DNA from: Hyphomicrobiales bacterium | GTDB lineage: Bacteria; Pseudomonadota; Alphaproteobacteria; Rhizobiales; Beijerinckiaceae | DNA length: 5,893 bases | Assembly: GCA_027489835.1 (NCBI GenBank) | Contig: JAIXZF010000318.1 | Location: 1-5,893, forward strand | Reading direction: 5' to 3' | In this document: positions 1 to 5,893 of the stretch, piece after piece | How positions within the stretch are numbered: position 1 is the first letter of the stretch | Layout: the number at the start of each line of letters is the position of its first letter | Notes under the pieces: generated by a model | What the model was told of the DNA's origin: nothing | Database searches by the model: none | The model's input: the letters and a program-made list of their open reading frames with translations, nothing else | Program-made: the position numbers and the translations under genes

Positions 1-459
1 ATCGTGGTGTTCATCCTCGGCTGCTTCATCGACTTCTTCGAGATCGCCTTCATCCTGATGCCGCTGCTGGTGGCGCCGGCCGAGGCGCTGAAGATCGACA
101 TCGTCTGGTTCGGCGTGCTGATGGCGATGAACATGCAGACCAGCTTCCTGACGCCGCCCTTCGGCTTCGCGCTGTTCTATCTGCGAAGCGTGGCGCCAAG
201 GCTGGCTTACATGGACAAAATCACGGGCAAGCGCATCGAAGGCATCGAGACGACAACGCTCTATCGTGGCGTCGTGCCCTTCATCCTGATCCAGATTTTC
301 ATGGTGTTGGTCGTGTATTTCGCGCCCCAGCTCGTGCTGCATTATCGGGACTCGGTGAAGCAAGTCGATCCGGCCGAGGTGCAGCGCCAGCTCGACAACA
401 TCCTGGTGCCGGGGCTCGGCGGGCCGGGCGGGCTGGACCTGCCGCCGCCACGGTTCTGA
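1..459 (+). CDS. TRAP transporter large permease (DctM family), C-terminal part, 5' truncated by window edge
   Basis: This is the last 152 codons of a membrane permease read in frame from base 1; the true start lies upstream of the window. It resembles the C-terminus of DctM-type large subunits of TRAP transporters, which couple an ion gradient to uptake of organic acids delivered by a periplasmic receptor. The visible family signatures are the FIDFFEIAFILMPLL helix at fragment residues 9-23 and the motif MQTSFLTPPFGFALFYLRSVAP at about 45-66. A last hydrophobic helix lies at about 90-113. The chain ends in a roughly 40-residue hydrophilic tail rich in Gly and Pro (ending DLPPPRF), longer than I would expect after the last helix. 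No small-permease or receptor gene is visible downstream, so partners must lie upstream or elsewhere. The substrate cannot be told from this fragment. Family assignment is secure. Confidence 0.93.
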   Translation: MVVFILGCFIDFFEIAFILMPLLVAPAEALKIDIVWFGVLMAMNMQTSFLTPPFGFALFYLRSVAPRLAYMDKITGKRIEGIETTTLYRGVVPFILIQIFMVLVVYFAPQLVLHYRDSVKQVDPAEVQRQLDNILVPGLGGPGGLDLPPPRF

Positions 460-479
460 GACGAGCATACCCGGCAATG

Positions 480-510
480 AAAAAGGCGGCTCTCGCGAGC
501 CGCCTTTTTT
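480..510 (+). terminator. Intrinsic terminator after the TRAP permease gene, probably bidirectional
   Basis: An 8-bp GC stem, GGCGGCTC against GAGCCGCC with loop TCGC, is preceded by a run of A and followed by a run of T. The A/T runs extend the stem by about 5 bp. It lies about 20 bases after the permease stop codon. Because both flanks carry the A/T run, it would also yield a U-tract on the - strand and could stop the convergent binding-protein transcript that ends at 642. Exact ends may be off by one base. Confidence 0.9.
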
Positions 511-521
511 CGTGGGTGGTT

Positions 522-602
522 CGTCTTTGCGAGGAGCGAAGCGACGGAGCAATCCAGCGCCGCGCACTGGCGGAGAGCCGGGTCGCTGCGGTTGCGATGA
601 CG
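522..602 (+). repeat. Intergenic palindromic repeat, copy A (Hyphomicrobiales type)
   Basis: The left arm, beginning CGTCTTTGCGAGGAGCGAAG and running to about 556, matches a short repeat that I recognise as scattered between genes in Bosea, Bradyrhizobium and relatives. The right end, finishing GTTGCGATGACG, is a degraded inverted copy of the left arm, so the unit is an imperfect palindrome of about 80 bases. Translated forward it gives the false peptide SLRGAKRRSNP, so the 110-codon open frame across it (512-844) is not a gene. A related copy in the opposite orientation lies at 1921-1963. It fills most of the gap between the convergent gene ends at 459 and 642. The rest of that gap, 603-641, shows nothing clear. 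Confidence 0.75.
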
Positions 603-641
603 GCCCGGCGGTGAGCGCCGAGCCGTCGTACCGAGCGAGGC

Positions 642-1724
642 TCAGGCCGGCAGCGAAACCTCGACGCCGCGGTAGAAGTAGTTCATCGCACGGATCTGGT
701 CGTCGGTCAGGCGGCCGCCGGCGGCCACGGCCTCGGTGCCGTCGGCACGGACAATCGGGCCGTCGAAGGGGTGCAGGCGCCCGCTGGACAGGGCTTCGGC
801 GACCTTCTGGGCCTCGGATGCTTCCTCGGGCGTCATGTTGGTGAAGGCGGCCAGCTTGAACATGCCGGAGTTGAGCCCGCCCCAGACATCGCCGGGCTTC
901 CAGGTGCCGGCGATCACGGCCTTGGCGCGTTCGACATAATAGTCGCCCCAGTTATTGACGCTGGAGGTCAGGTGGGCCTTCGGCGCGAAGCGCGTCATGT
1001 CGGAGGCCTGGCCGAAGCCGAACACGCCGCGCTCATTGGCGAGCTGCAGCGGGGCCGGGCTGTCGGTGTGCTGGCAGATCACGTCGCAGCCCTGGTCGAT
1101 CAGCGCGCGAGCGGCGTCGGCCTCGCGGCCCGGGTTGAACCAGGCATTGGCCCAGATCACGCGGATCTTCATTGAAGGGTCGACCGACCAGGCGCCGCGC
1201 ATCACGGTGTTGATGGCATGGATGACCTCGGGAACCGGGAAGGCCGCGATGTAGCCGATGGTCTTGGTCTTGGACTTCCGCGCCGCGATCACGCCCTGCA
1301 CGTAGCGCCCCTCATAGAAGCGGGCATTGTAGAGCGAGACGTTGTCGGCGGTGCGCGTGCCGGTGGCGCTCTCGAAGAAGACGTTCGGCAGGGTGGGCGC
1401 AACGCGCATGGTTGGCTGGAAGAAGGAGAAGGAGGTGGTGAAGATCAGCCGGTGGCCCTGGCGGGCGAGCTGGGTCGCCACGCGCTCCATGTCGTTGGCG
1501 GCGACCGCCTCGACGGCGGTGGTCTTCACGGCCGGGCCCATGACCTCCTCGAGGCGCTTGCGGCCGACATCGTGCATGGTGGACCAGCCGAAATCGCCGA
1601 CCGGGCCGACATAGATGAAACCCACCTGGAGCGGATTGGCCTGGGCGAAGGCCGGCTGGCCGAGGCCGGCCGCAGCGCCGAGCGCGGTCGCGCCCTGAAG
1701 CACCTGACGACGATTGATCTGCAT
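642..1724 (-). CDS. BMP-family ABC transporter substrate-binding protein (nucleoside/purine type), Tat-like signal
   Basis: A 360-residue periplasmic receptor of the Bmp/Med family (PF02608, type 1 binding-protein fold), which delivers nucleosides or nucleobases to an ABC importer. The N-terminus has a twin-arginine-like signal, NRRQVLQG at residues 4-11, then a hydrophobic Ala/Gly stretch and a likely cleavage after AFA (about 27). There is no lipobox cysteine, so this is a soluble receptor, unlike the lipoproteins of Gram-positives and spirochaetes. The mature part opens with the family motif VGFIYVGPVGDFGWS at 34-48, with aromatic and acidic residues (D44, F45, W47) of the kind used to hold a base. 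Further family stretches are YEGRYVQGVIAA at 137-148, WANAWFNPGREADAA at 191-205 and HTDSPAPL at 219-226. The start is supported by GGAG at 1735-1732, 7 bases before ATG. It is the last gene of the importer cluster, 269 bases after permease 2, next to a hairpin that may set its own expression. The ligand is inferred from family only. Confidence 0.92.
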   Translation of the reverse strand: MQINRRQVLQGATALGAAAGLGQPAFAQANPLQVGFIYVGPVGDFGWSTMHDVGRKRLEEVMGPAVKTTAVEAVAANDMERVATQLARQGHRLIFTTSFSFFQPTMRVAPTLPNVFFESATGTRTADNVSLYNARFYEGRYVQGVIAARKSKTKTIGYIAAFPVPEVIHAINTVMRGAWSVDPSMKIRVIWANAWFNPGREADAARALIDQGCDVICQHTDSPAPLQLANERGVFGFGQASDMTRFAPKAHLTSSVNNWGDYYVERAKAVIAGTWKPGDVWGGLNSGMFKLAAFTNMTPEEASEAQKVAEALSSGRLHPFDGPIVRADGTEAVAAGGRLTDDQIRAMNYFYRGVEVSLPA

Positions 1725-1736
1725 GATTTCACTCCG

Positions 1737-1768
1737 TTGCTATGTAATAATACGTATTATCATAGCAA
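1737..1768 (-). promoter_or_regulatory. AT-rich 32-base palindrome/hairpin just before the binding-protein ribosome site
   Basis: Outer arms TTGCTATG (1737-1744) and CATAGCAA (1761-1768) are perfect inverted repeats. Between them lies a perfect 14-base palindrome, ATAATACGTATTAT (1747-1760). On the - strand RNA this can fold as an 8-bp stem, a 2-base bulge (UA), then about 5 bp and a tetraloop. It ends one base before the GGAG ribosome site of the binding-protein gene. Only 8 of 32 bases are G or C, in sharp contrast with its surroundings. It could be a repressor/activator operator, an mRNA-stabilising hairpin that lets the receptor be made in excess over the membrane parts, or part of a promoter. 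A TTGACG at 1796-1791 could be a -35 box, but I found no well-spaced -10, so no promoter is claimed. The structure is certain; its function is inferred. Confidence 0.55.
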
Positions 1769-1920
1769 GAACTATGCCTCGGCCAGTGTTCGTCAATGCC
1801 GCAGCCCCGGCTATATTATGCAGATCAAGAATGTGGATTGACTCTCTCCACTTTGCTGCTTCGGAGAATGGCATCGGGGCATTGCCTGCCGCTGCCTGCG
1901 CGGCTTCGTCGCCGCGAGCG

Positions 1921-1963
1921 CCCAGCGGTATTCCCGCGTTGCGTCGCTTCGCTCGCAAGGACG
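1921..1963 (-). repeat. Intergenic palindromic repeat, copy B (opposite orientation to copy A)
   Basis: On the - strand this begins CGTCCTTGCGAGCGAAGCGA, nearly the same as copy A at 522, minus a two- or three-base insertion, and then diverges. It translates to a SLRAKRRNAGIP-like false peptide, so an open frame running through it from inside permease 2 (1740-2450, - strand) is not a gene. A clear second arm is not visible. A small separate hairpin, CGCGGC-TTCGTC-GCCGCG, lies next to it at 1899-1916 but has no T-run, so it is not a convincing terminator for permease 2. The rest of the 1725-1993 gap holds the AT-rich hairpin and no open frame I would call a gene. Confidence 0.65.
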
Positions 1964-1993
1964 GCCAGCCAGCTTTGAGGCGGGGCGCTGCCC

Positions 1994-2911
1994 TCAGCGG
2001 TCCGGCACGAAGGGCGTGCCGAGCGAGGCCGGCGCGGTCTGCTGGCCAGTGCGCCGGCTCATGATGATGACGAGGGCGATGATCGTCACGAGATAGGGCA
2101 GGGCCGCCATGAGCTGGGAGGGAATGCGCACACCCGCGCCCTGGGCGTGGAGCTGCAGGATGGTGATGCCGCCGAAGAGATAGGCGCCCGCCATGGCGCG
2201 CCAGGGCAGCCAGGAGGCGAAGACGACGATGGCGAGCGCGATCCAGCCGCGCCCCGCCGTCATGCCGGGCGACCAGAACGGCGTGTAGACCAGGCTGAGA
2301 TAGGACCCCGCCAGCCCGGCGCAGCCGCCGCCGAACAGGATGGCCAGCAGCCTGATCTTCAGCACCGGATAACCCAGCGCATGGGCCGAGGCATGGCTTT
2401 CGCCGCAGGCGCGCAGCACCAGCCCGGGCCGGGTGCGGAACAGGAACCACCAGACGCCGAAGGTGAGGGCAAACGAGGCGTAGACGTAAGGGTCCTGCCC
2501 GAAGAGCGCCTTGCCGATGATCGGCAGGTCGCTCAGCACGGGCAGGTCAAGCCGGGGCATCGCGTCGCGCTTGGCGCCCACGAAGGGCGCGCCGATCACG
2601 CCGGACAGCCCCAGCCCGAAAATGCTGAGCGCGAGGCCTGAGGCCACCTGATTGGCTGCGAGGCCCAGCGTCAGGGCCGCGAAGATCAGCGACATCGCCA
2701 TGCCCGCGATGATGGCAGCCACTATGCCGATCGCGCTGTTGCCGGTGAGGATGGCGACGGCGAAGCCGCAGGCCGCGCCCATGATCATCATGCCTTCCAT
2801 GCCGAGGTTGAGCACGCCGGAGCGCTCGACGACGAGCTGGCCCACGGCGGCGATCAGCAGCGGGGTCGAGGCGGTGATGATGGTGAGAAGGATGGCTTCG
2901 AACATGGTCAT
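1994..2911 (-). CDS. ABC transporter permease 2 of the BMP-type importer (YufQ/NupQ-like)
   Basis: A 305-residue inner-membrane permease of the BPD_transp_2 family (PF02653), the second half of the channel of a nucleoside-type ABC importer. Hydrophobic helices alternate through the chain. The family signature ERSGVLNLGMEGMM is at 29-42, and the cytoplasmic coupling segment GESHASAHALGYPVLKIR is at 170-187, where the ATPase should dock. GRGWIALAIVVFASWLPW near residues 224-241 is another conserved stretch of this subfamily. I chose ATG at 2911. It overlaps the permease 1 stop as ATGA, and AGGGAG lies 7 bases ahead of it. An upstream start at 2968 would add 19 Arg/Pro-rich residues read inside permease 1 and is unlikely; ATG at 2905 is a possible alternative. 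The 4-base overlap suggests translational coupling to permease 1. It is typically shorter than its partner permease, as here. Confidence 0.94.
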   Translation of the reverse strand: MTMFEAILLTIITASTPLLIAAVGQLVVERSGVLNLGMEGMMIMGAACGFAVAILTGNSAIGIVAAIIAGMAMSLIFAALTLGLAANQVASGLALSIFGLGLSGVIGAPFVGAKRDAMPRLDLPVLSDLPIIGKALFGQDPYVYASFALTFGVWWFLFRTRPGLVLRACGESHASAHALGYPVLKIRLLAILFGGGCAGLAGSYLSLVYTPFWSPGMTAGRGWIALAIVVFASWLPWRAMAGAYLFGGITILQLHAQGAGVRIPSQLMAALPYLVTIIALVIIMSRRTGQQTAPASLGTPFVPDR

Positions 2912-3987
2912 GCGGCGGCTCCCTCGCCGCGCACCAGGCGGATGCGGTAAGTGAGGAAGGCATCGCATGCGAGCACGTAGAACAGCAGCATGCCCTGGAA
3001 GACGCGGGTGACGTCGAGTGGAAGCCTCAGCGAAATCTGCGCGTTCTCGCCGCCGATGAAGGTGACGGCGAGGAACAGCCCTGCGATGAGGCAGCCCACA
3101 GGGTTGAGCCGGCCGAGGAAGGCGACGATGATTGCGGTGAAGCCGTAGCCCGGCGAAATGGAGGGCTGGAGCTGGCCCATGGTGCCCGCCACCTCGATGA
3201 TGCCGGCGAGGCCTGCGAGCGCGCCCGAAATGGCGAAGACGGTCCAGGTCATGCGCTTTTCGGAAAAGCCGGCGAAGCGCGCCGCGCGCGGCGCTTCGCC
3301 CACCAGCCTGATCTCGAAGCCCTTGAGCGTGCGCCCGAGCAGGATGGCGCCAAGGATGACCACCACGACCGCGATGAGCGAGCCGATGTTGACGCGCCCA
3401 TCGGCCATCAGCCGCAAAGCCTGCGCCTCGGGCTCGAACATCACGCTTTGCGGGAAGTTGAAGCCCTGCGGATCGCGCCAGGGGCCGCGCACCAGCCAGT
3501 CGAGCAGGAGTTCAGCCACGTAGACCAGCATCAGGCTGGTGAGGATTTCATTGGCTGAGAAGCGCGTTTTCAGCAGCGCCGGAACGAGAGCGAGGAGCGC
3601 GCCGCCGACCATGCCGGCCAGCATCATGGCGGGGAAGACCCAGGGACCGTTGGCGACGCCGTGGGTCGCGATGGCAACGGCTCCGCCGAAGATGGCGCCC
3701 ATGACGAACTGGCCTTCGGCGCCGATATTCCAGTTGTTGGACAGGTAGCAGAGCGACAGCCCGACCGAGATCAGCACCAGCGGGGTGGCCTTCACCGCAA
3801 GCTCCTGCAGCGCCCAGACGTCCGAGATCGGCGAGATGAAGTAGATGCCGAGCGCCTTGATCGGATCGAGGCCAAGCAGCACGAACATCACCGCGCCGGA
3901 GACAAGCGTGAGCGCTACCGCAACAAGCGGCGATACCAGGCTCATCCAGGGCGAGGCGTCCTCGCGCTTGGTCAGGACCAGCCGCAT
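2908..3987 (-). CDS. ABC transporter permease 1 of the BMP-type importer (YufP/NupP-like)
   Basis: A 359-residue inner-membrane permease of the BPD_transp_2 family (PF02653), which pairs with permease 2 to form the import channel. Charged residues (RLVLTKRED) precede the first helix at about 15-40. The family hallmark NIGAEGQ is at 87-93, straight after a helix ending in CYLSNNW. The coupling segment GEAPRAARFAGFSEKR lies near 230-246, followed by a TWTVFAISGALAGLAG helix. It is longer than permease 2 by the N-terminal helix and loop, as usual for this pair. Start choice: ATG at 3987 shares one base with the ATPase stop (TGATG) and has GGAGG (3999-3995) 7 bases ahead. A GTG at 3990, directly before it, would sit only 4 bases from that site and adds one residue. 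The overlap at both ends places it in one operon with its neighbours. Confidence 0.94.
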   Translation of the reverse strand: MRLVLTKREDASPWMSLVSPLVAVALTLVSGAVMFVLLGLDPIKALGIYFISPISDVWALQELAVKATPLVLISVGLSLCYLSNNWNIGAEGQFVMGAIFGGAVAIATHGVANGPWVFPAMMLAGMVGGALLALVPALLKTRFSANEILTSLMLVYVAELLLDWLVRGPWRDPQGFNFPQSVMFEPEAQALRLMADGRVNIGSLIAVVVVILGAILLGRTLKGFEIRLVGEAPRAARFAGFSEKRMTWTVFAISGALAGLAGIIEVAGTMGQLQPSISPGYGFTAIIVAFLGRLNPVGCLIAGLFLAVTFIGGENAQISLRLPLDVTRVFQGMLLFYVLACDAFLTYRIRLVRGEGAAA

Positions 3988-5522
3988 CACGCCGCCTCCG
4001 CCGCATCGGGCGCGAAGCCCGCGCCGCCCATCAAGAGGCCGACGGATTCACGCGCCAGCCCGCGCGCATCCTGCGCAGGCGACAGCCGGCCATGGAAGAT
4101 CACGGCCATGCGGTCCGATATCTCGAACAGCTCGTCGAGGTCCTGGCTGATGACAAGCACCGCAGCCCCGCCGCGCGCGAGATCGACCAGCGCCTGCCGG
4201 ATCAGCGCCGCGGCGCCCGCATCCACGCCCCAGGTGGGCTGCGCGACGATGAGCAGGCGCGGCTTGCGCAGGATTTCGCGGCCGACCACGAATTTCTGGA
4301 GATTGCCGCCCGACAGCGCCTTGGCCTCGGGGTCGCGCGGGCCTTTCCGGACATCGAAAGCCTTCGTGACGCGGTCCACCCAGGACAGGGCCGCGCCGCG
4401 ATCGACGAAGCCGGCGCGGACGAAGCCGTTGGTGGCGTGGCCCGAGGCGAGCGCGTTCTCGGAGAGCCGGAAGCGCGGGGCCGCGGCGTGGCCCAGCCGC
4501 TCTTCCGGCACGAAGGCGCCGCCCAGCTTGCGCCGAGCGTTGATGCCGGCACGGCCGACCGGCACGCCGTCGATGATGACGGTTTCGGCCGAGGCCGCCG
4601 GCATCTCGCCCGACAGCAATGCGAAGAGCTCATCCTGGCCATTGCCCGCCACGCCCGCCACGCCCAACACTTCGCCGGCGCGGACATCGAGGCTGATGGA
4701 TTTCAGGCTCGTGCCATGCGCGTCGGGCGAGGGCGCGGACAGCGAGCGGACGTCGAGGCGCACCGGCCCGGCCTGTTCCAGCGGATCGTGCCGGGTCGGC
4801 GGGATGCCGACGCCAACCATCATCTGCGCCAGCATGCCGGCGCTGACCGCGCGCGGATCGCAGGTTTCGACGACCTTGCCATGGCGCAGGATCGTGGCCG
4901 TCTCGCACAGGCGGCGGACCTCCTCAAGCTTGTGCGAGATGTAGAGGATGGCGCAGCCCTCGGCCTTGATGCGCGCCAGCGTCCCGAACAGCCCTTCCGT
5001 CTCCTGCGGGGTCAGCACGGAGGTGGGCTCGTCGAGGATCAGCAGCTTCGGATTCTGCATCAGGCAGCGCACGATCTCGATACGCTGGCGCTCGCCGACC
5101 GAGAGCCGCCAGACCTCGCGCGCCGGCTCGAGCGGCAGACCGTAAGCGCGCGACACCTCGGCGAGGCGGCGGGCGACGGAGGGCACCGGTTCGGCGCCAT
5201 CGAGCGCCAGCGCCACGTTCTCGGCCACCGTCAGCGCGTCGAACAGCGAGAAATGCTGGAAGACCATGCCGATGCCGAGCCTCCGCGCCTCGGCCGGGCT
5301 GCGCAGCCTGACCTCCTCACCGCGCCAGGACAGCGTGCCCTCGCTCGGCTGGAGCAGGCCGTAGAGGATTTTCACGAAGGTGGACTTGCCCGCGCCATTC
5401 TCGCCGAGCAGCGCATGGGTCTCGCCTTCCGCGACGGTGAGGCTGACATGGTCGTTCGCAAGGAGGGACCCGAAGCGCTTGACGATGCCCTGGGCCGAAA
5501 CGAGGGGAGGCGGAACAGTCAT
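3987..5522 (-). CDS. ABC transporter ATP-binding protein of the BMP-type importer, two fused nucleotide-binding domains (YufO/NupO-like)
   Basis: A 511-residue cytoplasmic ATPase with two fused nucleotide-binding domains, which powers the two permeases encoded just downstream. Domain 1 is canonical: Walker A GENGAGKST at 40-48, Q-loop Q89, signature LSVGE at 140-144, Walker B LLILDEP with E165, and switch H197 in YISHKLEEV. Domain 2 (from about 254) is degenerate: GVAGNGQD at 290-297 lacks the Walker A Lys, Q428 (VAQPTWGVD) replaces the catalytic Glu, and Q460 (ISQDLDEL) replaces the switch His. It keeps a good signature, LSGGNLQ, at 403-409. This asymmetry is normal for the sugar/nucleoside-type ATPases (COG3845-like) and implies one main hydrolytic site. 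ATG at 5522 is the most upstream in-frame start found, since a TGA lies in frame shortly before it. No clear Shine-Dalgarno is visible ahead of it. It is the first gene of the importer operon. Confidence 0.96.
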   Translation of the reverse strand: MTVPPPLVSAQGIVKRFGSLLANDHVSLTVAEGETHALLGENGAGKSTFVKILYGLLQPSEGTLSWRGEEVRLRSPAEARRLGIGMVFQHFSLFDALTVAENVALALDGAEPVPSVARRLAEVSRAYGLPLEPAREVWRLSVGERQRIEIVRCLMQNPKLLILDEPTSVLTPQETEGLFGTLARIKAEGCAILYISHKLEEVRRLCETATILRHGKVVETCDPRAVSAGMLAQMMVGVGIPPTRHDPLEQAGPVRLDVRSLSAPSPDAHGTSLKSISLDVRAGEVLGVAGVAGNGQDELFALLSGEMPAASAETVIIDGVPVGRAGINARRKLGGAFVPEERLGHAAAPRFRLSENALASGHATNGFVRAGFVDRGAALSWVDRVTKAFDVRKGPRDPEAKALSGGNLQKFVVGREILRKPRLLIVAQPTWGVDAGAAALIRQALVDLARGGAAVLVISQDLDELFEISDRMAVIFHGRLSPAQDARGLARESVGLLMGGAGFAPDAAEAA

Positions 5523-5633
5523 GCGGCGGCAGGCGCTTTCGGATCGGCAGGCGAAGCATCATCCTCGCACCGGCCGGAGCCGCGCGAAAGACGCGATTTC
5601 ACATCATGCACGGCTCGGGCCACATGCCGGAGG

Positions 5634-5740
5634 CTGGGCTCCGGGTTCCATTCCGCTGTCGCTGCATGGCCCCGGAAACCCGAGGGGGTGAGCCGCCGTG
5701 CCTGCGGGTGTCCGGGGCGCGAAGCGAACCCGGAACCCAG
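5634..5740. repeat. Compound inverted repeat between the receptor gene and the ATPase gene
   Basis: Outer arms CTGGGCTCCGGGTTC (5634-5648) and GAACCCGGAACCCAG (5726-5740) are inverted repeats with one mismatch in 15. Inside them, GCCCCGGA (5669-5676) pairs with TCCGGGGC (5711-5718), and ACCCG (5678-5682) with CGGGT (5705-5709). The whole can form a long, unevenly bulged hairpin in a gene-free gap of 253 bases. The string CGGGTTCGCTTCGCGCCCCGG, read on the - strand and split across these parts, looks like another dispersed REP-like element of Hyphomicrobiales; that match is from memory. The operon promoter must lie in or near this gap, but I see no convincing -35/-10 pair. No terminator with a T-run follows the upstream gene. 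The short GGGCT-CAG-AGCCC hairpin over its stop codon (5772-5784) is too small to call. Confidence 0.6.
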
Positions 5741-5775
5741 TCTTGTTGTGCGGCGTCGTCCTGAAACGCGAGGGC

Positions 5776-5893
5776 TCAGAGCCCGACGTTGGCGTCCTTC
5801 ACGACCTTGCCCCAGCGGGCGATCTCGGCCTTGAGGAAGGTGGCGAACTCGGCGCCCATCAGGGTCGGGATGTCCGAGCCGTTGCGGGCCCAG
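5776..5893 (-). CDS. Tripartite tricarboxylate transporter receptor (TctC/Bug family), C-terminal end, truncated by window edge
   Basis: Only the last 38 codons and the TGA stop are in the window; the start lies beyond base 5893. The residues read WARNGSDIPTLMGAEF, then ATFLKAEIARWGKVVKDAN and VGL. This matches the typical C-terminus of Bug/TctC periplasmic receptors: a G.(D/T)P segment, an acidic-aromatic pair, then a helix of the form FLKAEIARWGKVVKDA. Such receptors bind carboxylated compounds and many are orphans without TctAB permeases nearby. No TctA or TctB gene is visible on this side. The gene is on the same strand as the ABC importer and 253 bases upstream of it. The gap and the repeat in it argue against a shared transcript, though read-through cannot be excluded. 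The fragment is short, but the pattern is characteristic. Confidence 0.82.
   Translation of the reverse strand, partial: WARNGSDIPTLMGAEFATFLKAEIARWGKVVKDANVGL

Noticed and set aside
512..844. Open frame of 110 codons on the + strand starting near the terminator
   Set aside because: It begins in the palindromic repeat (SLRGAKRRSNP is a known translation artefact of it) and runs antisense into the binding-protein gene.
1763..1796. Possible sigma70 promoter with TTGACG at 1796-1791 reading toward the binding-protein gene
   Set aside because: No -10 box at a 16-18 base spacing fits well (the best is TAGTTC), so it is noted under the hairpin entry but not called.
1218..1841. + strand open frame of 207 codons antisense to the binding-protein gene
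   Set aside because: It is a shadow of the receptor gene; it has no ribosome site or recognisable domain and ends in the AT-rich gap.
1740..2450. - strand open frame of 236 codons overlapping permease 2
   Set aside because: It is the wrong frame of permease 2 followed by the repeat copy B translation (SLRAKRRNAG) and AT-rich gap sequence; the product is Arg/His/Ala-rich with no domain.
4713..4986. Loss of Walker A Lys and catalytic Glu in the second ATPase domain as a sign of decay
   Set aside because: The reading frame is intact, and a degenerate second site (GVAGNGQ, AQPT, SQD) is the usual state in this ATPase family, so it is not a pseudogene.
5772..5784. Small hairpin GGGCT-CAG-AGCCC over the stop codon of the TctC-like gene
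   Set aside because: It has only 5 bp and no T-run follows on the - strand, so it is not a credible terminator.
4092..5834. Long + strand open frame of 580 codons (and another of 427 codons at 3661-4944)
   Set aside because: Both lie antisense to the ATPase and permease genes, whose - strand products have complete family motifs. High GC at third positions keeps the opposite frames open; the products are Arg/Ala/Gly/His-rich with no recognisable domain.

Overview
The window is high-GC DNA with the gene density and strong third-position GC of an alphaproteobacterium. Two intergenic stretches carry a short palindromic repeat that I recognise from genomes of the order Hyphomicrobiales (Rhizobiales), such as Bosea and Bradyrhizobium. 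Its usual sign is the false peptide SLRGAKRRSNP when it is translated. The assignment to that order is an inference; no species can be named from the sequence alone.

Layout. (1) 1-459, + strand: the C-terminal end of a TRAP-transporter large permease (DctM family), closed by a strong hairpin terminator at 480-510. (2) 512-641: a convergent gap holding one copy of the palindromic repeat. (3) 642-5522, - strand: a complete BMP-family ABC uptake system of the nucleoside/purine type. In transcription order it is a two-domain ATPase (5522-3987), permease 1 (3987-2908) and permease 2 (2911-1994), joined by start/stop overlaps. After a 269-base gap comes the periplasmic binding protein (1724-642). 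The gap holds a second repeat copy and a very AT-rich 32-base hairpin/palindrome just before the binding-protein ribosome site. (4) 5523-5775: a gap with a larger compound inverted repeat and no gene. (5) 5776-5893, - strand: the last 38 codons of a TctC/Bug-type solute receptor.

How the genes work together. The binding protein should capture its ligand in the periplasm after export, probably by the Tat route. The two different permeases form the channel, and the single ATPase chain, with one canonical and one degenerate nucleotide site, drives import. By family, nucleosides or purine/pyrimidine bases are the likely cargo, but nothing in the window (no deaminase, phosphorylase or hydrolase) fixes the substrate. 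The flanking TRAP and tricarboxylate-type parts belong to other uptake systems that extend outside the window.

I see no phage, transposase, CRISPR, toxin-antitoxin or defence module and no clear sign of an undescribed system. The most notable unexplained structure is the AT-rich hairpin at 1737-1768.
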